A stretch of DNA of 64,000 bases from Neoechinorhynchus agilis (taxonomy: Eukaryota > Acanthocephala), in assembly GCA_051530055.1 (NCBI GenBank), contig CM121342.1:9920001-9984000 (forward strand), written 5' to 3'. Shown piece by piece: positions 11,766-24,500 of the stretch. Position 1 is the first letter of the stretch. Every line of letters begins with the position of its first letter. The position numbers were made by a program, and so were the translations under genes. The notes beneath the pieces were generated by a model. That model did not search any database. It saw only the letters and a program-made list of their open reading frames with translations, and was not told the origin of the DNA.

Positions 11766-12892
11766 TTATTGAATAAAGTTCTTGTTAACCATATAAATCT
11801 CTCCAAAGGTAGTAACGTACATAATCAAATCGTTTCCCGTGTAAAAACGTCCAATATCAATTTTATGATACTTGACCTGAAACTCACTATATTGGCCAGG
11901 AGCTTCGAAAAACCTTGTATCCCGGTGAAATATTCTAAAACATTGGTGCAGTCGAACCAAAGCTTTGAAATATCTGTACGTGATGGCCATACTTATCGGA
12001 CGTTCATGTTGGAGATTATGTGTTTCCAAAACAAGCTGTTTAACATGTCTACACATATAATCGATCTCTACGTTCTCCATAAAATCAATTTCGGTTCCCT
12101 CGATATCCATTTTTACTACATCGATTATCCGTCTCTCTAGCCTTGCGTATCGAAGAAATTCCTTGAAGGTCAGCATTGAGCCTGGATTCGGAACGGAGGA
12201 CGTATAATGAGCTGTTCCGTAGCCAAGGTTGTGAAAAAAAAATTTTGGTTTGTATTCCACTGTTAGTTGCTCTCCGGCTTCAAACTTTGCTTGTACTGAG
12301 ATTGGAAATGAAAATGGATCTAGTGAATGCACCTCGCATCCATAAACACGATTCATTTCTTCATCGAATGTTGCGCATTGGCTGCACCCACTTATTCCAT
12401 ATGACAAAATAAGACAATTGTTCCTTAAGCTCCTTCTCTCTTCTTGCAAACTTGTGGAAGTTGCACAATAACGAATTTGAAGTATTTTAAATTAAAGATT
12501 CTAAAGCTAATATTTTTGCATAAAAGCCCTTGTAGCTCTAAGTACATTGAAAGAAGAGACTAACACTATTATGACTCATCGAATCCTAAAATTATTAGTG
12601 TAGGAGGCAGAAGAGAGCCGGGCATTACCGGTCCTACACCTTTATCCATACAAACGAACCAGAGTAAATCGACCCTTCCATGAGTTCTATTTTTGTAATA
12701 TTCATCCGGATATTCGGCCTGGTCGATCAGCCCGACATCTCCAACTCGTATTTGATTCTTGCACTCGTACCCATTGATCAAATCAAGAAGATTATCTTCG
12801 ACTTTGACTTTTGTGGTTGTCCTGTAATATAAGAAAAGACTTACTAGAATCAACGCTGTCCAAACAACGATTAGTGTTCTTCGAGGGGCCAT
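11766..12892 (-). CDS. FkbM-type methyltransferase, METTL24-like, single-pass membrane anchor
   Basis: The ATG is at 12892. Residues 7-23 form a signal-anchor helix (TLIVVWTALILVSLFLYY), so the enzyme is likely a type II Golgi/ER protein. The second block contains the SAM-binding region: LILSYGISG, then CEVHSLDPF, and the family signature VVKMDIEGTEIDFM with acidic residues, typical of the Methyltransf_21/METTL24 group. The tail has a HETHN-like LVLETHN segment and ends at a stop near 11766. Substrate unknown. The two blocks are separated by a stop-containing stretch at about 12485-12597, probably another TA-bounded insert. Confidence 0.75.
12485..12597 (-). other. Possible TA-bounded intervening sequence in the methyltransferase gene
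   Basis: TA at 12597-12596 and at 12484-12483 (minus strand) share codon positions 2-3, and removal opens the frame across. The ends match less well than in the other cases (AATTTTAGGATTC against AAATTAAAGATTC). A weak GT-AG reading (donor GTCATA, acceptor CACAAG) is also in frame, so this is only a candidate. Confidence 0.4.
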
Positions 12893-14309
12893 GTTAAGTT
12901 CTTGTCAACTCGTGAGTAGTGAGGGAACTATGAGTTGCACAAGGAGCTTCGTTTACCGCAAAGTTATTCATTAAAATCTACAACAAAAAAATTTCTACGC
13001 TCAAGTCAAAAAAAGTGAAGCCGTTAAATTTGTAGAACAGCAAAATAATTATAGGTTTGGCAAAGATTACCGTTCGGGCGTCCAACATTTATGCAAAGCC
13101 CATATAGCAAGCCGACTTTTTAAACTGATCAGTGAAAGTTTAAAAAGAGTGATATTCTTGAATAAATAGCGCTGAGTTCATTTCCCAGCTTAAAATTTAA
13201 AATTACGCGTCGAACAAGTCAATGATTCATAGTTTCGGTCGCAATAATTTAGGCAGCCCGTTTTTATCCATTAAAAACAAAAAGTTTTAAAATGCGGTAG
13301 CTCTTTTCAATAAGACATCCGATTTAACATTTTTGAGAGCTTGTGACCATTGATGTATTTCCTAAGCGTTTGCACTTTTTATCAATGATATCTTTCGTAA
13401 CTAACGATAGTCGGACGCATATGCAAATTGTGACCTTTGAACGTAAAAACACGGGTTAAACTCTTTAGATTTGAGTGCTCGTCTAATTTGCGCTACAGGT
13501 TTGAAAACGGATAATACGACTTTTTGATCAAAGATGATGCTCTCAATTTTTTATTAATTTTCAAAGATTAGAGATCGCTGAAAAAATTAGCTTTCACTAA
13601 GTCACCAACAAATTTAAAAGTTTGCTGACATTTATTATGATATTTTATAGCGGAACTTAATTCTCAACATTCAAATAGGACCGCAGATGAATGTACAATT
13701 TAGAAATAATATAATCGGAATCTTGTAATAAAGAAAAGGATTATTTAAAATTCTAAACAGGTCTCATATTGCATGTTTGATTTTTGCCATTTCCGAATGA
13801 CGATACATTTCTTTTGATTTTTATACATCCTTAAACTCCTCAAGTCTTTATTAAAGGATGATTGTGGTGTTATCACTAAGGCACTAAAACAATCTTCTCT
13901 TCTCTTCAATTACTTATTGTCGATATGAATAAATTTTGTCTTCTTTACGTTAAGTCCTAGTTCGGTGCTTCTGAAAAAGATCCATGGAAAATGAGCAGAA
14001 TTGGAACTAAATTGTCAAGCAATTAAATGAGCACTAAATTTCTTTTTAATAAAAAGAGAACTAATCGGTCGTTTTCAATCATCTTTTTTTCAAATTAGCA
14101 TTGATGAATAGTGATCAAAGTTTTTATGCAATCGATTAGTACTCGATTAATAATCAAATGGGTTAAAGATAAAATCCATGAGTATGTGGGCAAAATTATG
14201 TATCCAAGAATCACTTTAATTGAAATATTTCGTCCAATCACGCTGGACATCTTCAGTCAATTATCTTAAAGGGAATTTGGAAACATCATTGTGTTATCAG
14301 GAGGTATCC
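12893..14309. other. Intergenic region upstream of the methyltransferase
   Basis: No coding region, RNA gene or repeat family was recognised. It presumably contains the methyltransferase promoter near 12893-13000. Confidence 0.4.
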
Positions 14310-14770
14310 TCAACTTTGAGGAATAATCTGTCTTGTTTCCTTCGAAAGTATTGGCTCCCTGAACGTACATGGCCTCGATAATAACACGCTCAACCTTGTG
14401 GTCATTGCGTTCCAACAAATATGCGTCGTTAATATCGAAGAGTGGGAAACCACAGCGGAGTTCGTGTCCTGTTTCTTCAGTGAATAGCGATGTTCCTCCC
14501 TCCTCCCAAAGTTATTTGTCTGGCCAATATAGCATCGATCACAATCCGAGCAAGGTATTCTATATACCGCACCACTTGGGCCTTCACGATTGCTCGGACA
14601 GATCAGACCATGAAGATTCTTCCTTCGTTTGGAATAGACGAGCGTACGTTTGCTCTGGTGGCCTGCCAATAAGACCCTGAATAAACTGAATCGTCAATAA
14701 ACGGCAACTCAAGAAACACACGGTTCTTATCCAATTACTACGATGTTGATTAACATCAAATGGAATCATA
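14310..14770 (-). mobile_element. Penelope-like element fragment with GIY-YIG endonuclease
   Basis: The minus-strand translation has a GIY-YIG nuclease core: GAVYRIPCSDCDRCYIGQT, followed by an Arg-containing helix and the DTNSAVVSH segment typical of Penelope-like elements, where the nuclease follows the reverse transcriptase. The paired Cys just before YIGQT is characteristic of this group. The reverse transcriptase is not seen, so this is only the C-terminal end of an old copy. Confidence 0.75.
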
Positions 14771-15054
14771 ATATTCGCTTAGGATTAACTGGAATCGTAT
14801 TGAACTATTGCGCGGATCCATCGCAAACCACAGTTGAGCAATGTTCCAATAAATTTGTTGATTGATCTTAGTGAAGGGCAATTTCTTTTAGGAAAATATT
14901 ACGATGTTCATAATTTAATTTTCGCATTTTTGACATTTTTGATTTACAAAAAAGATTTTACACTTTTCTTCACTCTCGCCACGTCCTCTCCCTCGTCAAC
15001 GTCATCTATTTCGTGAACGTCCTCTAATCAATGATCAGTGAACGATAATCGGCC

Positions 15055-15423
15055 ATGTATTTCCCTCTTCTTGATGTTCCACTAAAGAAGTGCTTTGAAC
15101 GAGTTACTGAAACTCTAAAGGACTCATTAATTGAAGTGATGAACCCACTTAAAGATGTATTAACGGAGGCTATTCAGTACGAAATGGAAGTCAAAAAATG
15201 CAAAGGGAAGAAAGCTAACGGTTCAAAAAGGCAGGCAAAAGTTTCAAAGGTGAATTCTAAGAAACATACTAAAGGTATAGCAAAGGAGAATAAGGTTTTG
15301 GTAGATGCCATCAGTATGCCAAACTCGAATGAAGATTTGTTGGAAACGAATGGTGTTCTAAAGACTGAGAATATTTCGACATCTACTTGGGATACTCAAT
15401 CGTTCTATATCGACATCCTGTAA
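15055..15423 (+). CDS. Unassigned Lys-rich protein, 122 codons
   Basis: I do not recognise this. It is an open frame from ATG at 15055 to TAA, with an amphipathic N-terminal half and a strongly basic middle (KKCKGKKANGSKRQAKVSK), ending in a Ser/Thr-rich tail. A LINE fragment begins directly after the stop. The frame could be a first exon of a gene continuing beyond that LINE, since sequence with coding character resumes near 16940; this is inference. Confidence 0.45.
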   Translation: MYFPLLDVPLKKCFERVTETLKDSLIEVMNPLKDVLTEAIQYEMEVKKCKGKKANGSKRQAKVSKVNSKKHTKGIAKENKVLVDAISMPNSNEDLLETNGVLKTENISTSTWDTQSFYIDIL

Positions 15424-16937
15424 CGATCCCCCCTTAATACACTACCCGCGACGAGCAACGCAACCCCAATCTCCCTCATTTCCGCTCCCGGTTTTCCGAA
15501 ATCCGAAATTCCCTTGCCCACCGTTTTCTACTCCAATACTCGTAGCCTCCTTCCTAAACTAGCAGTCCATTTCACAGCTCCTCTGAGAAACGATCCTATA
15601 TAATTCATAATTGCTGGCATCTATCGCCCTCCGGCCTCTCGTCCGGAGTCCGCTTTGCGCCAACTTGATTTTATGATGGAGCTCATAAACTCCACAAATT
15701 CACACCATTTCTTAATTGCAGGAGGCTTCAATAATCTATTTCGTCTTTTATCCTTCTCCGAGTTGTGTCAACTTATTGGCTTCCCAACTTGTCTTGACGC
15801 TCACCTCGAGAAACTGTACAAAAAATGTCGACGCCCACCCATCCGCCTTTAAATTTCTTCCCTTGCGAACTCTAACCACTCTTCTGCCTTTATCACTTCC
15901 TTCAACCGCAACTCAGCGTGTGAAATCTCCCCGTTTTCCCGTCTGGGATAAACGTGATCATCACATCTACAATTTTATAAAACTATTTAGTTCTATGATT
16001 CGCACATTCCACTCTGACAACACAAATGACCATTCCTTGGCCATGTTCTCCCTAACCTCAATCATAGAAAATTCCCTAGCTTCGGCAATTCCCAAGAAAT
16101 TCATTAGGATGTCGAACCGCGACCCTCCATGGGTAACCCCCTTCTGAAGCTTCTACAAAGGCAAGCTTCTAAGGTCCATCGCAATAACCAACAAGAAATA
16201 AAATACTTACTCAACATGGTGGAGGGCCGTCAAAGACTCTTGGTCTACGCCACCCGGAACCTTTCCCCAATTTGCCCTTCACTGAATTAAAACAGGTTCT
16301 AGATTCCATTATTCAGAACCTCTGCCCTGACTCAATTCACAATCACTGCTCAACATCAGTCTCCAAACAATCTTTCACGCCCACACCTGAAACTTTTGTC
16401 AACTCGTCCATATTCCCCGTAGTTTCGTCATACGAAGTACTACAGCATCTCAAGTAATTATCTCACAATTCGTCCTCTCAATCCGAAATCCAAAACTGGA
16501 CTCTTCGTTACATCATCCCCGAACTCATCGACCGTCTTACCAACATTATAAACCTCAGCCTTTTATATGGCATCTACCCCTCATGTCTGAAGACTGCTAA
16601 AGCTACCCTTGTTCCAAAAAAAGGACATTCGATTTCCACCGAATCATGCCGTCCAATATACTTTCTACCTGCTCTTTGAAAAATCATTGAAAAATGTTTT
16701 AAATCTCGCCTTCTTTCACTTCTCAACGAAAATTTATCGGCCCTACAATTCGGATTCCATCCCAAATTTTCTGCAACCGATGCCCTACTTTGCATTTATG
16801 ACACGTTCCTGCGCAACCTCGACAATAATCCTTTGCTTGTCACCCGTCTCATTCAACTTGATTTATCGAAAGCATTCGACTCCGTGGATCATTCACTCCT
16901 TCTCCGGGCCTGCTCCGATTTTGGTTTCAACTTGTGA
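15424..16937 (+). mobile_element. LINE fragment A (endonuclease to mid reverse transcriptase)
   Basis: Plus-strand pieces of an APE-type endonuclease (IAGIYRPPASRPES, HHFLIAGGFNN) are followed by reverse transcriptase pieces (NENLSALQFGFHPKFSATDA in the related copy; LIQLDLSKAFDSVDHSLLLR here). It is the same family as the LINE at 60780-62260. Several frameshifts and stops make it dead. The copy stops abruptly inside the reverse transcriptase (after SDFGFNL), before the catalytic YxDD box, so it lacks its 3' end. Confidence 0.8.
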
Positions 16938-17490
16938 CAGAAACGTTAAAAAAAGTTCAGATTGGAGCGGAGGAACATCTTTATCATCCAATTGCAAACC
17001 AACTCTTCCAAGGTTGCTCGATCCGACGACATCAATTGTCTCAATTGCGAGAATGTGCACGCGCCGCTTCGAGTTTTAACATCCTTTAAGGAAGGTTTTA
17101 AACGCCACAAAAAGGTTCAATATGCGATCGTACTTTCAAATGCGTTCGGTTTTCTGAAAGAAGTACAGAAAATGGGGAAGGTGTATACGAGTTTGAGATT
17201 TAGTTTTCCGGATATCTCTGATTTGTAATCTCAACTTTAGTACCTTTTTTTCAGTTAAAGAAATGTGTCTTTTCGATTTGAACAACATGCTAATTTCTAA
17301 GATTTTGTTTACTTTAAGTACTGGAGATTATAATGCAAATCGTAACGTTAAATGGAAAAATTCAATTATGGATAGGGTTGTTAATTCAATAACAAAAATA
17401 GACTCCAATTATAATTTAAATGTTATTTATTTTCTTGCCCTATCGAAAATTGCGCTCATGTATTGCTTTCTCGATATTCAGATCGATTAA
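16938..17490 (+). CDS. Unassigned coding segment(s) after LINE A
   Basis: Two consecutive frames look coding. The first (to 17228) includes VLTSFKEGFKRHKKVQYAIV and ends SFPDISDL. The second (17237-17490) is a mostly helical stretch ending CFLDIQID. A 16-nt GT-AG gap (gtaatctcaactttag, 17222-17237) would fuse them in frame. I do not recognise the family. The 5' part may have been separated from 15055-15423 by LINE A. Confidence 0.35.
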
Positions 17491-17493
17491 GCA

Positions 17494-18231
17494 ATGTTCG
17501 CTCGCCGTTTTTCATCTTCATCCGCTTGGCCGAACGATTTGACTAGAATGATAGTTGAGATTCTGATGTCTGCTAATCAAATTGGTTCTAAAGCAAAACT
17601 CGGTCTTCTCAACTCCGTGGATCCAAGATATCCTTATCCTGGAAACATTGGACGTCCAAATGCTGATCACATGTACGAACAACCGAGAAATAAAGCTTGC
17701 AAAAAATTGGCAACTCCTCTAAGAATTAAAGAATGTCCCACGCGCTTTATGACCAGCGATGATCGATTTTATAGCATTCACCGAGCAGCCAAAAGTGTAT
17801 TCGACAATTCAATGAACCAGGAAAATCTTCGAAGTGTTAATTGTGCTCTGAGCCTCCTTCACCAACATCCCGACAAAGGCGCGTGGGTCAGTCTTATAAG
17901 AAGCGAGCCTTCAAATTATCACTATGGTGAATCATTAAATAGAATTACATTCGTGACCAATAGGTCTCGGATATTATTGGCTCCAGAAATGGGGCAAATC
18001 AAAGGAGCGCTTTCTATTATGATGAAGCGTATAAAGTTACTCTTAGTTTCAAATGGATTCATTGCCGAGAGCTTTGACTATCATGACACTCCCGGAATTC
18101 CATTTCCACTCGAATTGACAAAACTCGCGGAACACAATCCGAAATTACCGGAATCACGCTCTGAATACGTATTGGGATTTATCGTTACTTCAGCTCCTTT
18201 TGGAATTCTTAAAATCAATATTGATTTGTAA
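17494..18231 (+). CDS. Unassigned 245-residue protein
   Basis: Single open frame from ATG at 17494 to TAA at 18229-18231, starting only a few bases after the previous stop. The first 12 residues (MFARRFSSSSAW) are basic and Ser-rich and could be a mitochondrial presequence. The body has mixed helix/strand content, with CALSLLHQHPDKGAW and NRSRILLAPEMGQIKGALS segments. No family is recognised. Codon use and length argue for a real gene; it faces the caspase gene tail to tail. Confidence 0.6.
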   Translation: MFARRFSSSSAWPNDLTRMIVEILMSANQIGSKAKLGLLNSVDPRYPYPGNIGRPNADHMYEQPRNKACKKLATPLRIKECPTRFMTSDDRFYSIHRAAKSVFDNSMNQENLRSVNCALSLLHQHPDKGAWVSLIRSEPSNYHYGESLNRITFVTNRSRILLAPEMGQIKGALSIMMKRIKLLLVSNGFIAESFDYHDTPGIPFPLELTKLAEHNPKLPESRSEYVLGFIVTSAPFGILKINIDL

Positions 18232-18475
18232 TTATAGGCGGCTAATGAATAAAACCGAATTTCGGTCACGTTAAACTTTTCGCACAAATTAAAAAATGTT
18301 TCCCGCAATTTTGTTGATCGTTTTATAACCAGTTTTCCGGCCATTTTACTCGATTTTTAACTTTAGGGGTAATCGTTGACTCGTTTTTAAATTAAAAACT
18401 TTAGTTGTGCATAGATTTTATTAAACTTTTATCGCTTTAAATACAATTCGATTTATTGCACCGATCTTGATATCA

Positions 18476-21400
18476 TTAGCAATAGTTTACGTAACCAGGA
18501 TTGAAGTACAAAAGTTTTGTCAAATGATTTGATGTGTATGGACTTTGAAACATTGGAGGATCGCTTAAACTATCATCATCTTTGTCGCGTTGAATTTTTT
18601 GTTGCCATTTTCTCAGTTTTCTAATTATTACACCATTCACAAGAAGCGCTAGTTTTCCCAAGTCATAACACCAAGCACCTTTCGAAAGGACAGCCGCCAC
18701 CGATTGAAGGAATACTCCTCCCAGCTTAGGAAATCGGAGCGATACGAAACCTACAAATACAGATCGAAAATGAACAGTATGATCAACTAAATTCGTTGGA
18801 ATCGTGAGTTATTAGTGGTTTGAATTCGTCAGATAAACGCTTATTATCTTCCCCTGACCACAAACTCCTTTTTGTCCAATTTGGGACTTAAACTGGTACG
18901 AATACTTTTTTAACGACGATGAATCGAATATTTGAATAAAAAATTTAACACAAGACTTACTCGGTTGAGTTGAATACCAAATGAACATATCACTCCTCAT
19001 AGGTTCCCTCGTGAACAATATGGCATCAGTTCGAAAGCCTGTATCATCTCTCTCACGTTTTTTTCTATACCACTTCTTTCCAATATTTCCAATCCAAGAT
19101 ACGGGACTTGAGAAATATGCCCGTGGAGACTTTTGTACTTAAGTTTTTAATAAGCACACTTTAATCTTTGACACTCGTTACCTCCGCTTCCATTCGATGT
19201 AGTGCTTGCATCTTGCGATTTGGATTCATGATCGCTCTGGTGTGTTAAATGGTACGTGAGGTTCTGTCGTTCTGTTAAATGTATTTTGGATAAAACAATA
19301 ATAACTTTAAATTACACATATCTTTACCTCCTCTACAACACTGAAATAGAAACAATTTAGGTTTCTCAGGAATAATGCTTTCAAACTGGTCAAGGACGTC
19401 TTGTTCGAGCTAGATGGTAATTGGAGTAAATCATGATATTCTGACGTACTTACGTTCAATTTCAGACAATCTGAAGTATATACAAAATCGTCACTCCCAT
19501 GTCCAAGAATTATGAGAACAAATCCATCCAAATATCTCAACGCTTTCAGTTCGTGTATGATCTCAGTTAGAACGTAAATGGTTTTCTTTAAATCAGTGAA
19601 AAGTGATTAATGGTTTTCTTAAACAAAAGTGATATTTTGATGTCGACAACAATGAAAATAAAACCATGCCGAGGACGCACAAACAAAAGGGACGAAACAC
19701 CGCTGAAGGAAGGAAACTCACTGATGAGTTCAAGGAAATCCTTGATCCAGACCGGTGGGCTCTGTGAAGCAGGGGAAATCAGCCGTGTATGGGATAATTA
19801 CTTCAAAATACACTCGAAATATCTTCGCCGAACTTACGGGCAACGAAAGGTTATTTTCAACCCGAACGCGAAACCCAAGCTGATCAAATAGACGAGCAGC
19901 ACACCGTACATCCAGCTCGGACCCTCGTCTACGATCACCATCGCTATATTTTGCATAGTTCAGGATTAAGCAAGGTCCACGCGGACTATGACACATCTCG
20001 TATCTCAGATTTCCACGGATCTCCTTTCGTCTTGGATCGAGATACTTGTACTGACTGAACTCCACTTCTGTGAGTTTAAGCACTTCGAAATTTGGTTCAA
20101 GGTCTTCCAAAAAATCTTGTTCAGCTATATTGTTCTATCTCGTTTTAGCAAATATAAACATTCATCACTGACCGGGAAAGTGCATTGCATTTTCATCACT
20201 CGCCTCCATAGCAAAACTATATCGAGCGCTGTTCGTGAAAGGAATTTGATTGTGCGATGCCGCTGGATTAGTGTCAGCCGTATTAGATTGATCGATTCCA
20301 ATCAGTCCTAATAATATTTTGCGGAATGAATCATTTAATTCTCTTGCCTAATAACTTAATATTTTTGAGAGATGATATGTGCGCCTAAAAGATTACCTTA
20401 AAAATTAGCTCGTCATCTTCTAAACAAATATGGTTGCAAATATTTGTCAGTTTAGCCATCATATTTTCCAGTTCATTGTCTAAGTCAATTACTTTCTCAC
20501 AAATCGGCGATTGTTTCATTGAATCGATATCAATTATAGGTTTGCTGCTAAATGTATGGTGTAAGATGGAAAGGGTGTAAATAACCTCTCATTATAATCT
20601 TTATTCGAATATCTTCGGGGTCAGGAATATGAAATTTATGCTAAAATCATTAATCGTACTGCGTTTACGAGATTGTTTCTTAATCTAATTTTCAAAAAAA
20701 AGGCCGGTAAATAAGATTGTTCCTAGTAGAGTTGTGCGCATAGAAAAACGTATGAAAAACTTCCCCTGAGAAAGTTGGAATAAGAAATTATACAATGGAT
20801 AGTGAACGAAGGTTAATCGGCTTTCAGGTAGATTTTCCCGGTTGTGCGAATATCTTTTTGAAAAGCAGAAATTAATGATAAGTGGTGATTTTTTTAGAAA
20901 ACTATAAAATTTGAAGTGGTTCACCTAGAAGAGTTAGAAACTTATAAATGGATTTCGGATCAAGTGACGTGCCATTTGGCATTTATATAATGGAGGAAAC
21001 GCCCATTATTTGGAATCTGAATTATAATCAATTAAATTTTGAGCTACATTCAAAAAGAACGGTTTTGCAAATTTAAAGTTTATCTTACGAATTCGGTCTT
21101 TTGTTATCAAATGCAATCAAAGACAGCAGCTGCATTAGCTCCGCATTAACATCCTTTTCAGTGGAGGAAGTCTTGTTAGAATCATTAGTGAACAACATGT
21201 GAACCATAAAAAAGCACCTTTTTCAGTTTTATTAGTGTTAAACGATTTACCGACACTTGTTTGGTCGCAAGTTCTCGAATGAATTCTATATTGAGAAGAT
21301 CGTCCAATATTGTTGAGATATTTGACTCAGTGGACCGTTTATCGTTTTTTGCCAATTTAGACGTACCACCTATTTTTGTATTTAAGCTTGTAGCTTTAAA

Positions 21401-21483
21401 TAAGAAGTGTACTAACCGTTCGATAGCGAACCATTGCTTAAACGACTTTTTGCTGAATGCCAAATATTATCTTCCTCCGCCAT
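18476..21483 (-). CDS. Caspase (cysteine protease, C14A)
   Basis: Cell-death type protease that cleaves after Asp. Start MAEEDNIWHSAKSRL at 21483; stop at 18476-18478; at least eight exons with GT-AG introns. The large-subunit exon (about 19843-20135) has MCHSPRGPCLILNYAKYSD and RRRGSELDVRCAARLFDQLGF. The next exons carry the catalytic His in LIILGHGSDDF and the catalytic Cys in KPKLFLFQCCRG, a QACRG variant with Ala replaced by Cys. The small subunit has FIWYSTQPS, then GFVSLRFPKLGG (Ser-Leu-Arg instead of Ser-Trp-Arg) and the closing LTKLLYFNPGY. The long N-terminal prodomain (exons at 21483-21097 and 20300-20550) is acidic and polar with no clear CARD or DED. It shares a 99-bp divergent upstream region with the USP gene. 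Confidence 0.88.
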
Positions 21484-21582
21484 TAAAACCAAACTTTTGT
21501 GTAAAATACAAAAAAACGTACGTAAACGAGTCACATTTGTAAAAAACTGTTAAAACAACCAGTTGGTTCATTATTGGTTTTT
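21484..21582. promoter_or_regulatory. Divergent promoter region between caspase and USP
   Basis: Only 99 bp separate the two start codons, which point away from each other, so both promoters must lie here or within the 5' exons. No TATA box stands out. Confidence 0.4.
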
Positions 21583-24500
21583 ATGGAGTTTGAACTCATA
21601 AGAACTATTCAACAAAGAGTAAATCGCAATTTCAACACTAACTACTGCTATAATGAAGTACTTACAATACTGAGCGAATGTTTAACGGAATTCAATACTT
21701 TAAGTATTCTTTGGACATTCGCTGAACGTACATATGTTCAAAATCCAATCAAATCGAACGCAACATTTAGTGATTTTTATTCAAAGGCCATTGAAAGCAT
21801 CAAAGAAATCGCAATGTGTTCATCTGAGACTGCTGCTCTTCATTTGTTATCAAAGTCCTTAGATGTCAGTGTTGCGATAAATTCAATCTTGGACAATGAG
21901 AAATGCGTTACATTGTTCGATGGAATCGATGTGATCGAATTAAAAAACAACGTTCAACATTCACTAATGAATGAATTTATTGGCTTCAGTCCGACTGGAT
22001 TAACAAACGATAGTATGAGTACAAGTCCAGACGATACGAGTTCGAGCGCTGTGAAATGGAACGTTATCAAATGCTGCTTCGATGAAACTGATTGGATGAT
22101 CCCTTATGATGAATACGAATGCTGTCTAAATACGAGGCTCCACACTTATGATTCCGAGGATGAATTCACGTTATTTCCACGCTTGTCTATCCATGAGTGG
22201 CTAGCCGATGTATCCGGGCTGCTTCAAACACTAGCAGCCACGACCATTTTGAACGAATGTAAAAGATTAGAGAGTCTGAAAAAAATGAACAGCATCCTTC
22301 GTGATTTCATGGCAATCAATCCGAAAGCGATTACACCCGATTGCCATATATATCTGTTCAGATCGATCGCCAGTTTTATACGGGTTACCTCCGTACTTGT
22401 CGCATCCATCGAGGAATTTATGGAATCTTTAATAGATCCTTTAATGGAAACTGTTACTACGGTTTTCAATTCAAAAGCACCACTATATGAACTGCTCGAT
22501 TATAGACCAAACTATGACTTTTACGCAGAAGGAAATCTTGAAACCATTACTTCATTACCGATCAAGAAAATGGATTATTTCAAGGAAGGCATTCTAATAA
22601 CTATCTTTGTCGAATCAGAAGACTTGACCTACTTTTACAGTGAAGTCTTAAATGCGGTAGGTATTTTTTAGTTACCTTGATTTGGATGGGAAATTCTTTT
22701 GGTAAAATGTAATTTTTAAGCGAGTCATCCTCAAATACTTGAACCAGGACATAATCAGAAGATGCCGGGATTATTTGGGAATGACACGCTGATTTTTCTA
22801 AAAATTAATAACCTTCCAGACGAAAAAAGCATTTGAAACTTTTAACGTCTTAAGATGTGCTTCGTTTTCTTCAAATAATTTTTTTTCCTCTAATAAAATC
22901 ACCTTTAAAAAATTACAATGCAAGTTTATTTACTTGCAAGAGATTTTTTTATTGATCTTAAACTTTACCCAGAAACATTTCCAACGGTTGCTCATTCAAC
23001 AGGACCAATAAAAAACTTGTTCATTCGCATCCTGTGCAAAATACGCGGACAACATCATAATGAGTACTGCGTTCCAAAATATCAAACAATATTCATCGTC
23101 TTCGCCTCGATTTGTCATTTCGTATTACTGTCGTGGTCGTTGGAATGATTTTCGCCGAATTATTCACCCGTTAATTGATCGCGTGCTAGTTCCGTCGTTT
23201 CTCAAATCTAACATTTGATCATCGTTTTTCTCTTTTCTGGTTGCTTTAAAGCATCCAAGCTGATAATTTTTCATCAACAATGATTTCCTCGTAGATTTGC
23301 GCCATCGCGTGCTCAAATCATGTCAGGCGTTCTTATTCTTGAAACCGCTAGAAAAATTATTCTTACTTGCTTTGTCTGCTCCATCTAATTTTTTATCCCC
23401 TGAGTAATAAAATGTTCGTCCTCGCCAAAACGAATTTTTTTCCTGCCACGTAAACATTTGCATGGCGAATGAAGGTCACGACCCATTTTTTGCTATTTAT
23501 ACTTCTTTAAATCTGTAAAATCCTCCTCCTTCAACATCTTTTTGGGCTGAGAACTAAAATAAAAACACAATAAAAAACTTGGGCATTTTTTGCTGACTGT
23601 TCATGTTGTTAGGTGCTGCCGAATTGTTTCTTGAGTTTTTATTGGACAGTTTTTAAGCGTATATTGATAATGCTGTGTGTCATTTTTCTTTTTATCAGTT
23701 GCTTATATTAAAATTAGTTTGTTTTTAAAAATTAATTTTTGTTTCATCACAAACTTCATTTAGTTTTCGGAAACTTTTGGTATCAACAGTCTGCCCGATT
23801 TCGTAGTTTCGCTTATTGGACAGAACGAAAATTTCGCCTGTAAGCTGTTGAACATTATTTTAAAAGAAATATTGCCATTCGTACAACATGATACTTTTGT
23901 CGCCCACTTGGAAGCCACAATTATGATGCTTTCTCAGGACGTTGGAATGTTCATTGAAAAGAGCAAGGCCGGAATTTCCGTCCTTGAAACAATGCTGGAA
24001 ATATCAAATTTGCTAAATAGTCGAAATATTTCCGAACAGATAGCCGACACAATTGGTTTGGTATTCGTCAATTTATTAAGTAATGAAGATAAATCAGAAA
24101 CAATTGAGCTGATCCACAATAGTCTTATTCGTGGTTCACTTTCACGAGAGCTAAAAACACTCCGACTGATTTTGGTATCATCGAATATCGAATCAATTCT
24201 GAATTCTGAGCTGAATGTGGATAAAAATATAGTTAGTAAATTGAAGTATCTGCTTCAATTCATTGATAAAACTGCATCAATGGAGGTAATACATTTTAAT
24301 TTATTGCCTTGTTATAATTTAGCAAACAACAGGAATACTCTGGTCAAATGGAAAATGCTCCCTATTCAACGGATGCTGATTTACCTTTATGTGACTCATC
24401 GACATTCTTGGAAAAACTGGAATATTATTTTAGAATGTTTAAGAAAAAACTTGCCAATGAACCATTCAAAAATCTGAAGGAATTATATTGCACAAAACGA

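Noticed and set aside
22657-23762. A separate small gene (ORF 22918-23148) in the first large USP intron
   Set aside because: No domain is visible and it lies between a good GT donor and TTTAG acceptor of the USP gene.
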